Shown here piece after piece: positions 1 through 9,324 of a stretch of 25,567 nucleotides of DNA; positions within the stretch are counted from its first letter, which is position 1; every line of letters begins with the position of its first letter. The position numbers and the translations under genes are program-made. The notes beneath the pieces were generated by a model. That model searched no databases. It was not told the DNA's origin and worked only from the letters and a program-made list of their open reading frames with translations. This DNA comes from Coxiellaceae bacterium UBA6002 (GTDB lineage: Bacteria > Pseudomonadota > Gammaproteobacteria > UBA6002), in the NCBI GenBank assembly GCA_002429595.1, contig DJAM01000049.1, positions 1-25,567 on the forward strand. Reading direction: 5' to 3'.

Positions 1-89
1 CCTTTGTTGTCATTCCCGCGCAGGCGGGAACCCATCCTCCCAGCTGCACCTGAGATGGATTCCCGCTTGCGCGGGAATGACAATAAAGG
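1..89. repeat. Palindromic dispersed repeat (GTCATTCCCGCG type)
   Basis: Positions 1-36 and 54-89 are inverted copies of each other, 36 nt per arm with three mismatches (at 6, 23 and 31), separated by a 17-nt loop. The core GTCATTCCCGCG appears again at the right end of the window (25551-25567), so this is a dispersed family. Such GC-rich palindromes in AT-rich genomes are usually REP- or MITE-like elements. No transposase is visible here. The element may begin before the window. Confidence 0.85.
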
Positions 90-150
90 TGCGGGAATGA
101 CAACAAAGACGCGGGAGTGACAATAAAGGCGCGAAAATCAGAGCAAGCAC
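71..150. repeat. Degenerate 20-bp tandem array attached to the palindrome
   Basis: Four consecutive 20-bp units start at 71, 91, 111 and 131 with consensus GCGGGAATGACAATAAAGGC. The first unit is the end of the right palindrome arm. The second and third differ at a few bases, and the fourth is strongly decayed. The array therefore looks like stepwise duplication of the outer edge of the palindrome. There are no unique spacers, so it is not a CRISPR. Confidence 0.8.
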
Positions 151-315
151 GGGAAGACAGATTTTTTGTCTACTACAGAGCTCTCATTGTTTTTATTGTA
201 TTTTTATCCTATGAAGCTCCGGTCAGCCGTTTGGAAACTACGTAGTAATCCGTATAGTAGATTTTTTCCTGTCCACTAGAATTTTTCCCTTTGTCCAACG
301 TTATGAGGGGGGAAC
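151..315. other. Gene-free leader upstream of the giant gene
   Basis: Together with the repeats before it, this makes 315 bases without a gene. It is AT-rich and presumably carries the promoter for the gene starting at 316, but I see no convincing -35/-10 pair. A strong purine-rich Shine-Dalgarno stretch, GAGGGGGG at 305-312, lies 3 nt before the ATG. Confidence 0.5.
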
Positions 316-3300
316 ATGCCAGCAGAGAATGATATTAACTTAGAGAAACGAGAATTAGACCTAGGCGATATAACTCTAACCCATCCCCAAAAAATCATGC
401 ATAAAGGTCAACTAATTGGAGAGGTTCGAATCGACAAAGATGGCTTGGTTATTGATCTTGAAAACACGGAGAAATTCATTATTAAAGGAGCTTGTAATCA
501 ACCTTCACTTCATATTCGTTCTAAGGGAGTTGTGGAATTACAAAGTTCTTTAGAGCTTCAAAATTTTAACGTTCGATGTGCAGAATTTATTGCCAATGGC
601 AATGTTAATGCGCAGTTAGCTATGTTAGCGGTGCATGATAGCCTGGTCGTAAATGGCACAATAAATGCGACAACAATCGGCTGTTTTTCAAGTAATGGCA
701 TTGAAAATAATGGTTCATTGTATGCTGAACAAAAGTTAAAGGTAAGAAGTAAAGTCTTCATTGATCGTGGTAAGTGTCATTCCAACAACAAAATATCTGT
801 AAAAAGCCAACATTTTTTATCTGAAAACAAAAGTGAAATTGATTCTGACGGCACTTTGAAAATTAGAAGTGAGCAGTGGCAAAGTAAAGGTAAGGTGGTT
901 GGTCAAAAAAAAGCAAATATCATTGCAGACAAAATTACATTTCAAGAGTCAAGCTCAGCAAACCTAACAAATGGTGTTTTACTAAGTAAAGTGGTGCAAT
1001 CTGATGGTAACTCAGTATTGAACAACACCATTGTCGATTGTGACTTCTATACTGAAAATGGTACTGCCACAGCTAACTCTTCCAGAATAAGAGCGCGAAA
1101 ACGTTATGAAGTGAAAGAAAAAGCTAAGGCGATAGTCTCTAAAACGTCTTTAGTAAATTCACCCTTGGTAACTGTCAAAGGTGAACTTAAATTAGATACT
1201 AAGAGTGTTATCGCTGCTGAGAATAGCTTAAGTATCGACGGTGATTTAAACGTTAATGAGGCTGCTGTTCAGGCAAAAAATGTCACTGAGAGCCCGAAAG
1301 GCAAAGTTAAATTAACAAAATCAAAGCTGTGTGGGGATAAACTTATTTTTAGAGGCGAATCCACTGCGGCTGAGTCTACTTTAGTTGCTCAAAATTTAAC
1401 AGCAACTGGTCAATTTAACGGCGAAAATGCCACCTTAAAAATTGACAATAATATTGATTTGAAGTGTGAGACTAATTTAAAGAATGTCAAAGTAGCGGCT
1501 AAATATCTCGATTTGGATGGTGTTTATTCAATCGAAGAATCTGTTTTGGATTTGAATGAGCTGTACCAAAATGGTCAGGGAAAGATTCATGCCAGTGAGG
1601 TTCATACTGGCCGCCATGATCTTGCTAAAGGAAGTGATCTGTTTCTTTGGCAATCTATGATGCAGGCTCAAGACAGTATCATTAAGGGGGATATTAAAGG
1701 GCTTAATGCGCAGATTAGATCGAATAATTTATTTCAAGATCAAGGTACAGTTGATCTCCATCAAAGTACTGTTGAGATCGCAAATCTTTGGATGAGTAAT
1801 TCTAATAGTAAATTAGAAGGCGATTTAGTCACATTGAGGGTAAAAGATGGTTGGCTCGAGAATAAGACTGAATTCAAAAATTCTGATATCGAGGTCTCTA
1901 CTTTAAGCTCTCAAGTAAATTGGTCGCTTGAAAATAGTAAATTAGTAGCTAAAAATAAAATACGATTGGAAGGCGATACCCGCATTGCCAAAAGTAGTGT
2001 AGTAGCGCAAAACCAGGTAGCCGTCTCAGGCACTCTAAAAAGCGACAGTAGTGAAATTGTTAGCAGTCATGAAATCGTAGTGAATCCCAAGGCAGAAATC
2101 ATCGCCGAGAAATCTGGCATCAAAGCGCCAGTGCTAAAAGATTTTGGAGAAATAGATGTTAAAGATAATTCTTTGATTGAAAGCGAAACAGTAGCTGTTT
2201 ATGGCGAATTAGCTGTCACTCAAAGTAAAGTAGCAGCCAATGAATTAACTATTAAAACTGAAGGCAGTCTTAGTAGTACAGAAGCTAGCTTAAATATAGC
2301 TGAGCTTGAAAATCAAGGCACAGCTAAACTCATAGGCACACTGGTGGCTGCTGATAACGTTCGCTTAGAATGTGGTAGTGTAACCGACGCCCAAAATACT
2401 CAAATTAAAGCGAAAGAAAGCGTCACCTTAGCGATTGATAGTGAAGTTTCTGGTACAACTCTCAGCATTAAAACCGACACGTTCGAAAATAATGGCGACA
2501 TCCATGTTACCAAAATGCTTAATATTGACGGTGAAAAAGTTCGCAATTTTGGCACTTTAAATGGTGGTGAAAATGCAAGAATCACTGCAAATCGCTATTT
2601 GATCAATTTCTTAGGTAGTATCAGTGCTAGTCACACTAATGTCACCGCAGTTGCCAATTTAAATTTCCTCTCAGCTATGATTGGTAATGATTCTCTTAGT
2701 GTACAAAGCTTTTTAGATTTTAATGCCTTAGGTCTATACGCTGGTTATAACGTTAATGTTAGCAATCTCATAGGAATCAATGCGGGTTTAATTGCTCCAA
2801 CATTACCCGATTCACTCGATGCAATTTTTTCTTGGCAGCACGGAATTAACGTCTTGAGATCTGGATTAACGACTTTCTTACCCCAGTACAGCAATATGAT
2901 TAATGTTGGTGCGACGGTATTGCCTCTTGTGGCAAACAAAGCAGTTAGACTTTATGACGTAGTTAAAAAAGGTGGCAGTTTAAAAGATGAGTTGTTACCT
3001 GATTTAAAATTTTTTAGTGCTGATGCACGTTTAGTTGACGCATTACCTTTGGCATTATCGGTTTATAACACCGCGATGATGGGTTATGGCTTATATAAGT
3101 CATCAAGTGCGGCTATGGCTGAGTTCGGTACCTTGAAAACTGATTGGCACAACTTTACTCAAGGATGCACTTCAAATGACTGGTTTGAGAATTGGTCGCT
3201 AGCAAATTGGGGTCAATTGCAACCTAACTTCCAAGATTCATATCTTAGAGATGTTGCTTATGCGACAGCTCTAGTCTTAGGTCCGACCCAAACTATTCAG

Positions 3301-6300
3301 TCTGCATTCAATTTAAATATGGGTGTAAATATCTCCAACAACATCAATCAAACTGGATTGTTTAATTTTAATCACGGTTTTTGTTTTGCAACTCAAGCTT
3401 ATAACCGCACTGATTACTGCTATGGTCACAACTCTGGCTTCATAGGTGCAGATCGAGTGACCATGACCGGCGTGAGATTAGATCAAGAAGGAAGCGTTTT
3501 TGGTAATAGCAGTCTCTTCTTAAATTATCAGCATATCGATCTAAAACAACAAGGTTTGCTGTACAGTGCTAATGCAACTATTTTTGCAGATCACTTTAAA
3601 GCACAAGGCCGTGCTGACTTTGATAATCTGCAAGGACGCATCGCTGAATTAGATATTATGAGGAATGCGCAACTCAATGTTGGAGGTGGAATGTTATCCA
3701 CCAATAACATTAGATTAGGTGGCGAACTAACAGCTAATAATTTTTATGTCGAGAATAAAGAAGATATTACTGTTGCTGATTCAGGTCGTCTCAAAACTAA
3801 CAAGGTTTATATCAAAACTGACAATTTTAATGCGGCGGCAGGAAGTGAGAGTAGCTTCGATCAATCCTATATTAAAGCTGACAGTGGGTTAAATTTTGCA
3901 ACTGGTTCAAATTTAAATGCGACTTTGTCTACCTTGGATGGTAAAAATTCTACCTATCAAGGTAATAGTCATTTTTCTGGCTCTCAATTAACTGCAGATC
4001 AATTACAAACAGCAGGGAGTTTCGTTACCAGAAGCGCTGAAGTTTCCTCAGTTGCAGAAGATGGCACGGCCAGCAAAACAACAGTCGGCACCCAAGTCCA
4101 TGCTCAACATGTCACATTAGACGGTGCCGTTGATCTAAAGGGAACGGCACTCAAAAGTGACAATGATCTTACAGTTGCACGCAGTGCTAATGTTAAGGCT
4201 GAACAATCGGCGCTCGAAGCAAAAAATATTAGAGTTCAGGGTGATTTGAAGACGAATCAAGCCTCGGTCAAGGCTGAGGAGCACATTGCTGTTCATGGCC
4301 AGGCTGACTTTGAGCAAAGTCATGTCAGTGCCAACAATTTAACCAATGATGGCCGTCTGAAAATGAGCCAAGTGAAAGCTGAAATTACTCACGACATAAC
4401 TAATTTAGCAGAAGCTGAGGTAAAAGAGAGCTTAGTGGATGCCAACAATATTACCAATGCCGGTAAGCTTGCTGTTGATTCATCTGAGTTGAATGCTAAA
4501 GCTAAATTTGCACAAGATGATCAGGCAGAAGGGGTCTACAAAAACAGCCACGTGACATCAGGACAACGAACATTATTAGCTGGTATGACAACTGCGGAAA
4601 AATCCCATTTCGAATCTGCAGGAACGGTTAAGCACGATGGCCTGGCAGTACTAACTGATGTCTTAGTGACTGCAGACGACATTCAACAAAATGGCACCGT
4701 TAGGTATTCAGGTTACTTGGGAATGCAAGCGGCTTCGCGTGTTGAACTTGGTTTTGGTAGTGAAACTACTGTTCGTAAAGAAGGACAACCGAGCCTCCTA
4801 GAGATCACCGCAAAACAGGCGAGCTTGTCTCAAGGGAGTGTAAATGCTGATAACGTTAAAGTTAAAGTTGACCAATTACCTGGAGTAAATGATTTTATTG
4901 AGCGTCGCAATAAATACAGTAACTTCATCGTCACTGAGAGTCTTGGCTTAGAAGTGGATCAAGATATTAATCTTTCAAGACCTATTAATAGAGAATGCGG
5001 TTTAGATCTCACTGGACGATCAGTACAAGTCAGCACTGATTATAAAACTAGCGGAACGCTGCGATTCAAATCAACCGATGGTGACGTTCGATTATATTCA
5101 AACTTAACTGGACAAAATGTTTACGCCGACTCACATCGTGATTTGTATACCACGAAGAATATTAAAGCGACTGGCATTGTCGGTCTAAAAGCACAAGGCA
5201 ATTATGACAATGTAGCTGGCAATATTTCAGGTGATGTAGTTGCCTGTGAAGCGGCTCGAATTCGTAATCTTTCAGCTGAAGCGCTTAAGTATAGCGATCA
5301 GAAAAAAGCCGAAGATGAAGCATTAGCGAAGCTTTGTAAAAAATATGGTGTTAAATACGAGCCACAAGATCCACTACTTAATGACCTAGACGCGAGCGCA
5401 AGTGCGGCACGTGGTACTGGCGGTACTATTTTAGGAAGAGAAGTTTACCTTACTGCAATAAAATCCAATATTGAAAACCATGGTGGTGTCATCAAGGCAA
5501 CTGAATATCTACAAGGAGTTGCTAAGCAGGATATTATAAATCGCTGCAATGTAATCGAAACCAAAGGTAAGCATGACACTATCAAGACTTTTGATCCAGC
5601 CATAATGAGTGGTGGTGCGGGACAAAATCATAATGGTATTGGGCTGCACTTAGAAGCTTCTGGCACTATTTACAATCAAGGCTCAACGTTTATTAGCGAG
5701 GGTAGTAATTTTTTACACGCTAAGCAAGGTGTGGAAATTATCACTCAACACTACACTTATGTTTCCGAGCACAAAAAACATCGTAAATGGCACGGCACCA
5801 AAAAGGTAATAGAGAAAACTGCAACTAATATTGGTACCGCTGCGATAATTTCCAAAACAGGTGAGAATATTATTATTGTTGACGAAGGAATGTTGTATGG
5901 CGAAGCGGCACAATTTGTGTCTGAAAAGGGAACCAAAGCTTATGCGCGAGATGACATCCAACTGTATGATGTCAAATATGAAGATAAGACCACTAAAAAA
6001 TCTTCTTCAATGTGGGGCTTATCTTCATCTTCGAAAAAAGAACGTCATGAGCAGGCTGTTCCAACTCTAATTTATGACCATGGTGTCTCTATTTTAAATT
6101 CCAAAGAAGGCAACGTGATCTGCCAAGGCTTGGTAGCAGGCGGCAAAGGAGATCTCTATATTTATGCTCCAAAGGGTGATGTTAAAATTTCAACACGGGT
6201 TTTAAATCATCATGTGCATGAAAAACACAAAAGCTTTGGCGTCTCCGTACCTCTTTATGAAAATTTGAAAGCAGCGACAACAGGAAACGTTAAAGACACG

Positions 6301-8373
6301 TTAAATCAAATTGACCCAACCTTTCAAAAAATTAATGCACTAATTGACTCAGACAGTCAAGAATTTTTCAATAATAGCTGGAATACGGCAGTTTCAGGTT
6401 ATAACAGCTATCAAAATCTTCTAAATGCCCAACGAAATGGGCTGTTCAGCTTTGCAACTTCGCAATTAGGCATTACCCCAGCAGCCGCATCAGTTGATTT
6501 TAGTTGGAGTCAAAGCGATAGCAGAACTCATACCCAAGAAGTTGGTCCAGGAGGTATTCAAAGAAATAGTCTGACAATTGTAGCTGGTAATAATTGCGAG
6601 ATCCAAGGTGTCGATATTGATGTTGCCGGTGATCTAAGTATTGCGGCAAAACAATTTACTTATGAAGGTCATGAACTGCACACTAGCCAAAAAGACCGAC
6701 ACGATAAAATAACTGTTGGGGTTGGCGCGGGTGGAGTTAATCATGTCAGCGGTAGTCATCAAAGTTCAGCGATGCATGCCACTCACCATCAAAATGCCCA
6801 AGCGCATGTTGGTGGTACTTTTAGGCTTGACGTTGATGTCGCCAATATTGCTGCTGCAAATATTGATACTGGAGATATTGCAGGAAAGGCAGGTCAGCTT
6901 AATTTAAGTTCTCGACAAGATACTATGCACGCAAAACAGCAGAGCGTTGCTTTCGATTCTAATGGTGCTGGATCCTACAGTGAATCTAAAAGTTCCTATG
7001 CACAAATTGGTCAGGCAACGGACATTCACGTTCGCAATGGCATCAACCAAGATGAACCACGCAAATTTCACGTCGATAAAACGACTTTGGTCAGCGCCAA
7101 AATTACCAGCGATGGTGTCAATAACTATAGTAGCGATGCTATTGAGGCCAAAGAACTAAAAGATGTTCATAAAGAACGATCATTTGGAATAAGTGGCAAC
7201 GTCAATGATGTCGCGGATGCGATCGCACCTGCACGAAATGGCAATCAAAATCAAAGTGACCCACTAGCAACTGTCAATGTGATGAAAGCTAAGGCCGATA
7301 AAATTGCAGTGCAAAGAGCCACTATTTATGGCGAACAAGGAACGGCATTAGGTGCGGTGAATGTCAGCGGTAATCTTAATACCCAAAACTCAAATGGATA
7401 TGAGGTTGAAAAAGAGAAACATCGTACTTTAAATTTAGATCTTCCAGTCGCAGGTGCGACTGTTTTACTTGATAAACTTCGACCAGTAAATCTACCGCCT
7501 GTAGAACAACCACAACAGGCGATAAAAGCTGAAGATCCAGCTCCTGTGTTAGATGCGCAAGGCAGTGTTGCGGCTGTCATTCCACAAGCTGAAGCAGAAC
7601 CAATTAGCGATAAAATTGGCGCAGAAGTTCAGCAAGACTTGAGCAGTGCTTCAGTCGCAGCTCATTCAATTGGAGCGCCTAGTGTTGAAGCTGCTATGCC
7701 GGAAGTGAGTCCTGCAGTGAACAATTCCACGCCTTCCGCTCATTCCGAAGCACATCGTCATAGAATTCAAGATATAGCGATTGAAAGTGGCTTTAAAGTT
7801 TTGGAAATAGCATACGAAGAAGCAGCTGTCATGATCGAACACGCAGGAGCACCTGGGGTCGCTAAAATTTTTGAAGGATTGGGGCAGGGATTAAATTTTG
7901 CTCAGAACTATAACTATGCAAAAGAAAACGGCAGTCAAACACCGGCTATCGATGCACTTATTTACACTGCAATCGCTGTTCCAAATAGCTTTATGAGATG
8001 GTTTGTAAAAATCCCAATGGATATTGCTGCCTCTGCAACAGAACCCTTTACCGACCGAATTGAGGAAAATAATTACAACGATTTCAGTTCAGAGCTCGTC
8101 AAAAAATACGGTTACCCAAAAGATATCGAAACGATTATTAAGTTAGGTCTAGATCCTGAAGATTTTGAGCGGACCACCATAATTGAAGCTTACGGTGCTG
8201 CTAAAGCACTCCAATTCTTTAGTGGCTATGACAAGATTCTTGGCGATGAAGTTATCCGGTGGAAGAACGGTACTGATTCAGCTTCCAAAAATCCTAATAG
8301 CTTTTTTCATGGCACCCCAGCCGACAATAAATCAGCTGGAGCAGACTCAACACTACAACCCACAGTTAACTAA
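316..8373 (+). CDS. Giant filamentous-haemagglutinin-like beta-helix protein, no export signal seen
   Basis: This 2685-residue protein is dominated by short, degenerate repeats alternating hydrophobic residues with N, S, G and K, as in right-handed parallel beta-helices of FhaB/CdiA-type proteins. Two beta-helix blocks (about residues 1-770 and 1020-1650) flank a more hydrophobic, partly helical segment (about 765-1015). Residues about 1700-2310 resemble the haemagglutinin-repeat region of FhaB/CdiA proteins, with paired Ser/Lys/His-rich loops such as KSSSMWGLSSSSKK. A Pro/Ala/Glu-rich linker (about 2390-2475) leads to a helical C-terminal domain (about 2479-2685) with a hydrophobic stretch near 2545-2578. 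The N-terminus is MPAENDINLEKR: there is no Sec signal peptide and no TPS haemagglutination domain, and no TpsB transporter is adjacent. The ATG at 316 has a strong purine-rich RBS. It is the first gene of a probable operon with the three genes that follow. The fold call is firm; the function is unknown. Confidence 0.8.
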   Translation: MPAENDINLEKRELDLGDITLTHPQKIMHKGQLIGEVRIDKDGLVIDLENTEKFIIKGACNQPSLHIRSKGVVELQSSLELQNFNVRCAEFIANGNVNAQLAMLAVHDSLVVNGTINATTIGCFSSNGIENNGSLYAEQKLKVRSKVFIDRGKCHSNNKISVKSQHFLSENKSEIDSDGTLKIRSEQWQSKGKVVGQKKANIIADKITFQESSSANLTNGVLLSKVVQSDGNSVLNNTIVDCDFYTENGTATANSSRIRARKRYEVKEKAKAIVSKTSLVNSPLVTVKGELKLDTKSVIAAENSLSIDGDLNVNEAAVQAKNVTESPKGKVKLTKSKLCGDKLIFRGESTAAESTLVAQNLTATGQFNGENATLKIDNNIDLKCETNLKNVKVAAKYLDLDGVYSIEESVLDLNELYQNGQGKIHASEVHTGRHDLAKGSDLFLWQSMMQAQDSIIKGDIKGLNAQIRSNNLFQDQGTVDLHQSTVEIANLWMSNSNSKLEGDLVTLRVKDGWLENKTEFKNSDIEVSTLSSQVNWSLENSKLVAKNKIRLEGDTRIAKSSVVAQNQVAVSGTLKSDSSEIVSSHEIVVNPKAEIIAEKSGIKAPVLKDFGEIDVKDNSLIESETVAVYGELAVTQSKVAANELTIKTEGSLSSTEASLNIAELENQGTAKLIGTLVAADNVRLECGSVTDAQNTQIKAKESVTLAIDSEVSGTTLSIKTDTFENNGDIHVTKMLNIDGEKVRNFGTLNGGENARITANRYLINFLGSISASHTNVTAVANLNFLSAMIGNDSLSVQSFLDFNALGLYAGYNVNVSNLIGINAGLIAPTLPDSLDAIFSWQHGINVLRSGLTTFLPQYSNMINVGATVLPLVANKAVRLYDVVKKGGSLKDELLPDLKFFSADARLVDALPLALSVYNTAMMGYGLYKSSSAAMAEFGTLKTDWHNFTQGCTSNDWFENWSLANWGQLQPNFQDSYLRDVAYATALVLGPTQTIQSAFNLNMGVNISNNINQTGLFNFNHGFCFATQAYNRTDYCYGHNSGFIGADRVTMTGVRLDQEGSVFGNSSLFLNYQHIDLKQQGLLYSANATIFADHFKAQGRADFDNLQGRIAELDIMRNAQLNVGGGMLSTNNIRLGGELTANNFYVENKEDITVADSGRLKTNKVYIKTDNFNAAAGSESSFDQSYIKADSGLNFATGSNLNATLSTLDGKNSTYQGNSHFSGSQLTADQLQTAGSFVTRSAEVSSVAEDGTASKTTVGTQVHAQHVTLDGAVDLKGTALKSDNDLTVARSANVKAEQSALEAKNIRVQGDLKTNQASVKAEEHIAVHGQADFEQSHVSANNLTNDGRLKMSQVKAEITHDITNLAEAEVKESLVDANNITNAGKLAVDSSELNAKAKFAQDDQAEGVYKNSHVTSGQRTLLAGMTTAEKSHFESAGTVKHDGLAVLTDVLVTADDIQQNGTVRYSGYLGMQAASRVELGFGSETTVRKEGQPSLLEITAKQASLSQGSVNADNVKVKVDQLPGVNDFIERRNKYSNFIVTESLGLEVDQDINLSRPINRECGLDLTGRSVQVSTDYKTSGTLRFKSTDGDVRLYSNLTGQNVYADSHRDLYTTKNIKATGIVGLKAQGNYDNVAGNISGDVVACEAARIRNLSAEALKYSDQKKAEDEALAKLCKKYGVKYEPQDPLLNDLDASASAARGTGGTILGREVYLTAIKSNIENHGGVIKATEYLQGVAKQDIINRCNVIETKGKHDTIKTFDPAIMSGGAGQNHNGIGLHLEASGTIYNQGSTFISEGSNFLHAKQGVEIITQHYTYVSEHKKHRKWHGTKKVIEKTATNIGTAAIISKTGENIIIVDEGMLYGEAAQFVSEKGTKAYARDDIQLYDVKYEDKTTKKSSSMWGLSSSSKKERHEQAVPTLIYDHGVSILNSKEGNVICQGLVAGGKGDLYIYAPKGDVKISTRVLNHHVHEKHKSFGVSVPLYENLKAATTGNVKDTLNQIDPTFQKINALIDSDSQEFFNNSWNTAVSGYNSYQNLLNAQRNGLFSFATSQLGITPAAASVDFSWSQSDSRTHTQEVGPGGIQRNSLTIVAGNNCEIQGVDIDVAGDLSIAAKQFTYEGHELHTSQKDRHDKITVGVGAGGVNHVSGSHQSSAMHATHHQNAQAHVGGTFRLDVDVANIAAANIDTGDIAGKAGQLNLSSRQDTMHAKQQSVAFDSNGAGSYSESKSSYAQIGQATDIHVRNGINQDEPRKFHVDKTTLVSAKITSDGVNNYSSDAIEAKELKDVHKERSFGISGNVNDVADAIAPARNGNQNQSDPLATVNVMKAKADKIAVQRATIYGEQGTALGAVNVSGNLNTQNSNGYEVEKEKHRTLNLDLPVAGATVLLDKLRPVNLPPVEQPQQAIKAEDPAPVLDAQGSVAAVIPQAEAEPISDKIGAEVQQDLSSASVAAHSIGAPSVEAAMPEVSPAVNNSTPSAHSEAHRHRIQDIAIESGFKVLEIAYEEAAVMIEHAGAPGVAKIFEGLGQGLNFAQNYNYAKENGSQTPAIDALIYTAIAVPNSFMRWFVKIPMDIAASATEPFTDRIEENNYNDFSSELVKKYGYPKDIETIIKLGLDPEDFERTTIIEAYGAAKALQFFSGYDKILGDEVIRWKNGTDSASKNPNSFFHGTPADNKSAGADSTLQPTVN

Positions 8374-8397
8374 CATCAAACTAATTTGGAGGTATAT

Positions 8398-8820
8398 ATG
8401 CAAGAAAGATGGAATCGATTAGTTGTGCTAAGCGCAGCAGGAGCAACTGTCCTGACAGGATTAGCGTTTTCATTCTACAGAGAAACAACTAAATCAAGTC
8501 AGTTAGATCGTGAAATTGCTTTAGCAGAAAACGAATTACAGAAGCAAAAAGACGATAAAGCGGCGCTTGGTAAACAGCTAGGCGCCTTGGTTGATCAGTT
8601 GGTAAAACTTGAAGATCGTGTAGGGGCTCAAGAAAAAAATATTAAAGCGTTAGATCAAGCTAAGGAAGAACAGGCAGTGGCTGTTAAGGCGATTAAAACA
8701 ATCGGTTTTCATAGTGGAAATGCAGATGAACAATGCGTAGAGCTTGAAGAAAGAGCGCTAGAGCTGATGAAACAGCAAGAACACAATGAAGCAATATTAT
8801 CAAATCAAATGAAATTGTGA
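8398..8820 (+). CDS. Small single-pass membrane coiled-coil protein 1
   Basis: I do not recognise a family. The 140-residue product has one hydrophobic segment at about residues 8-26 (VVLSAAGATVLTGLAFSF), then a heptad-patterned, charged coiled coil from about 35 to 100 and a short charged tail. The ATG at 8398 is preferred over the in-frame TTG at 8386 because GGAGG at 8388-8392 sits 5 nt before it. The gene starts 24 bp after the giant beta-helix gene and ends 11 bp before the next gene of similar architecture, so all are probably co-transcribed. Membrane orientation is ambiguous from flanking charges. It could anchor or chaperone the giant protein; that is inference from context. Confidence 0.75.
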   Translation: MQERWNRLVVLSAAGATVLTGLAFSFYRETTKSSQLDREIALAENELQKQKDDKAALGKQLGALVDQLVKLEDRVGAQEKNIKALDQAKEEQAVAVKAIKTIGFHSGNADEQCVELEERALELMKQQEHNEAILSNQMKL

Positions 8821-8831
8821 AGGAGAAAACA

Positions 8832-9314
8832 ATGTTAACAGCATTACTTATTGGTCTTGGTGTCTTACTGGCTGGATCGGTTGCTTATAACCTAAAGCAG
8901 CGCCATGATAATAAAACAAAGGAACATCAAGTTCGAGATCTTAGAACGCAGGTAGACGCCGGAGATAGAACCAGAACACAGTTGGAAGACAATCTCGCTA
9001 GATTAACAGCCGCTGCCAACGCATTGCGTACCAGAATAGAGACAACTGAAGCTCAGCTAGGTCGTTATAAAGGTCGAAATACTGAATTAAAAAATAATTT
9101 AGATTCACAAACAGAAGAGAACTCTACATTACGAAATCGAATAGCCGAACTAGAACGTGAATTTGAAGAAGGCACGTTCAATGATTCTTCAAATACGAAT
9201 GCAGGAACGAATTTCAGTAACAATCCCAATCGTGTTGATTTTTTATCAACCAGACGCGAAGGTGCAAAAGCTGAACATCAGTCTGATCCTACCCAATTTA
9301 ATATTAAACAGTGA
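8832..9314 (+). CDS. Small single-pass membrane coiled-coil protein 2
   Basis: The 160-residue product begins MLTALLIGLGVLLAGSVAYN, a single hydrophobic segment with no preceding charge, followed directly by basic residues (KQRHDNKTK). By the positive-inside rule this suggests an N-out, C-in anchor with the rest in the cytoplasm. Residues about 35-115 form a long coiled coil (repeated LE, LR, TE and RN heptads). The last 40 residues are Asn/Ser-rich and probably disordered. The ATG at 8832 has AAGGAG at 8820-8825 overlapping the end of the previous gene; a GTG at 8817 is possible but poorly placed. It is the middle member of three adjacent genes with the same layout. Function unknown. Confidence 0.75.
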   Translation: MLTALLIGLGVLLAGSVAYNLKQRHDNKTKEHQVRDLRTQVDAGDRTRTQLEDNLARLTAAANALRTRIETTEAQLGRYKGRNTELKNNLDSQTEENSTLRNRIAELEREFEEGTFNDSSNTNAGTNFSNNPNRVDFLSTRREGAKAEHQSDPTQFNIKQ

Positions 9315-9324
9315 GAAAGGTAAC

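Noticed and set aside
71..150. CRISPR-like repeat array at the left end
   Set aside because: The 20-bp units abut each other without spacers and derive from the palindrome arm.
316..8373. Contact-dependent inhibition (CdiA/CdiI) or two-partner secretion locus
   Set aside because: There is no TPS domain, signal peptide, VENN-type motif, TpsB/CdiB gene or obvious immunity gene; only the beta-helix and haemagglutinin-repeat resemblance remains.
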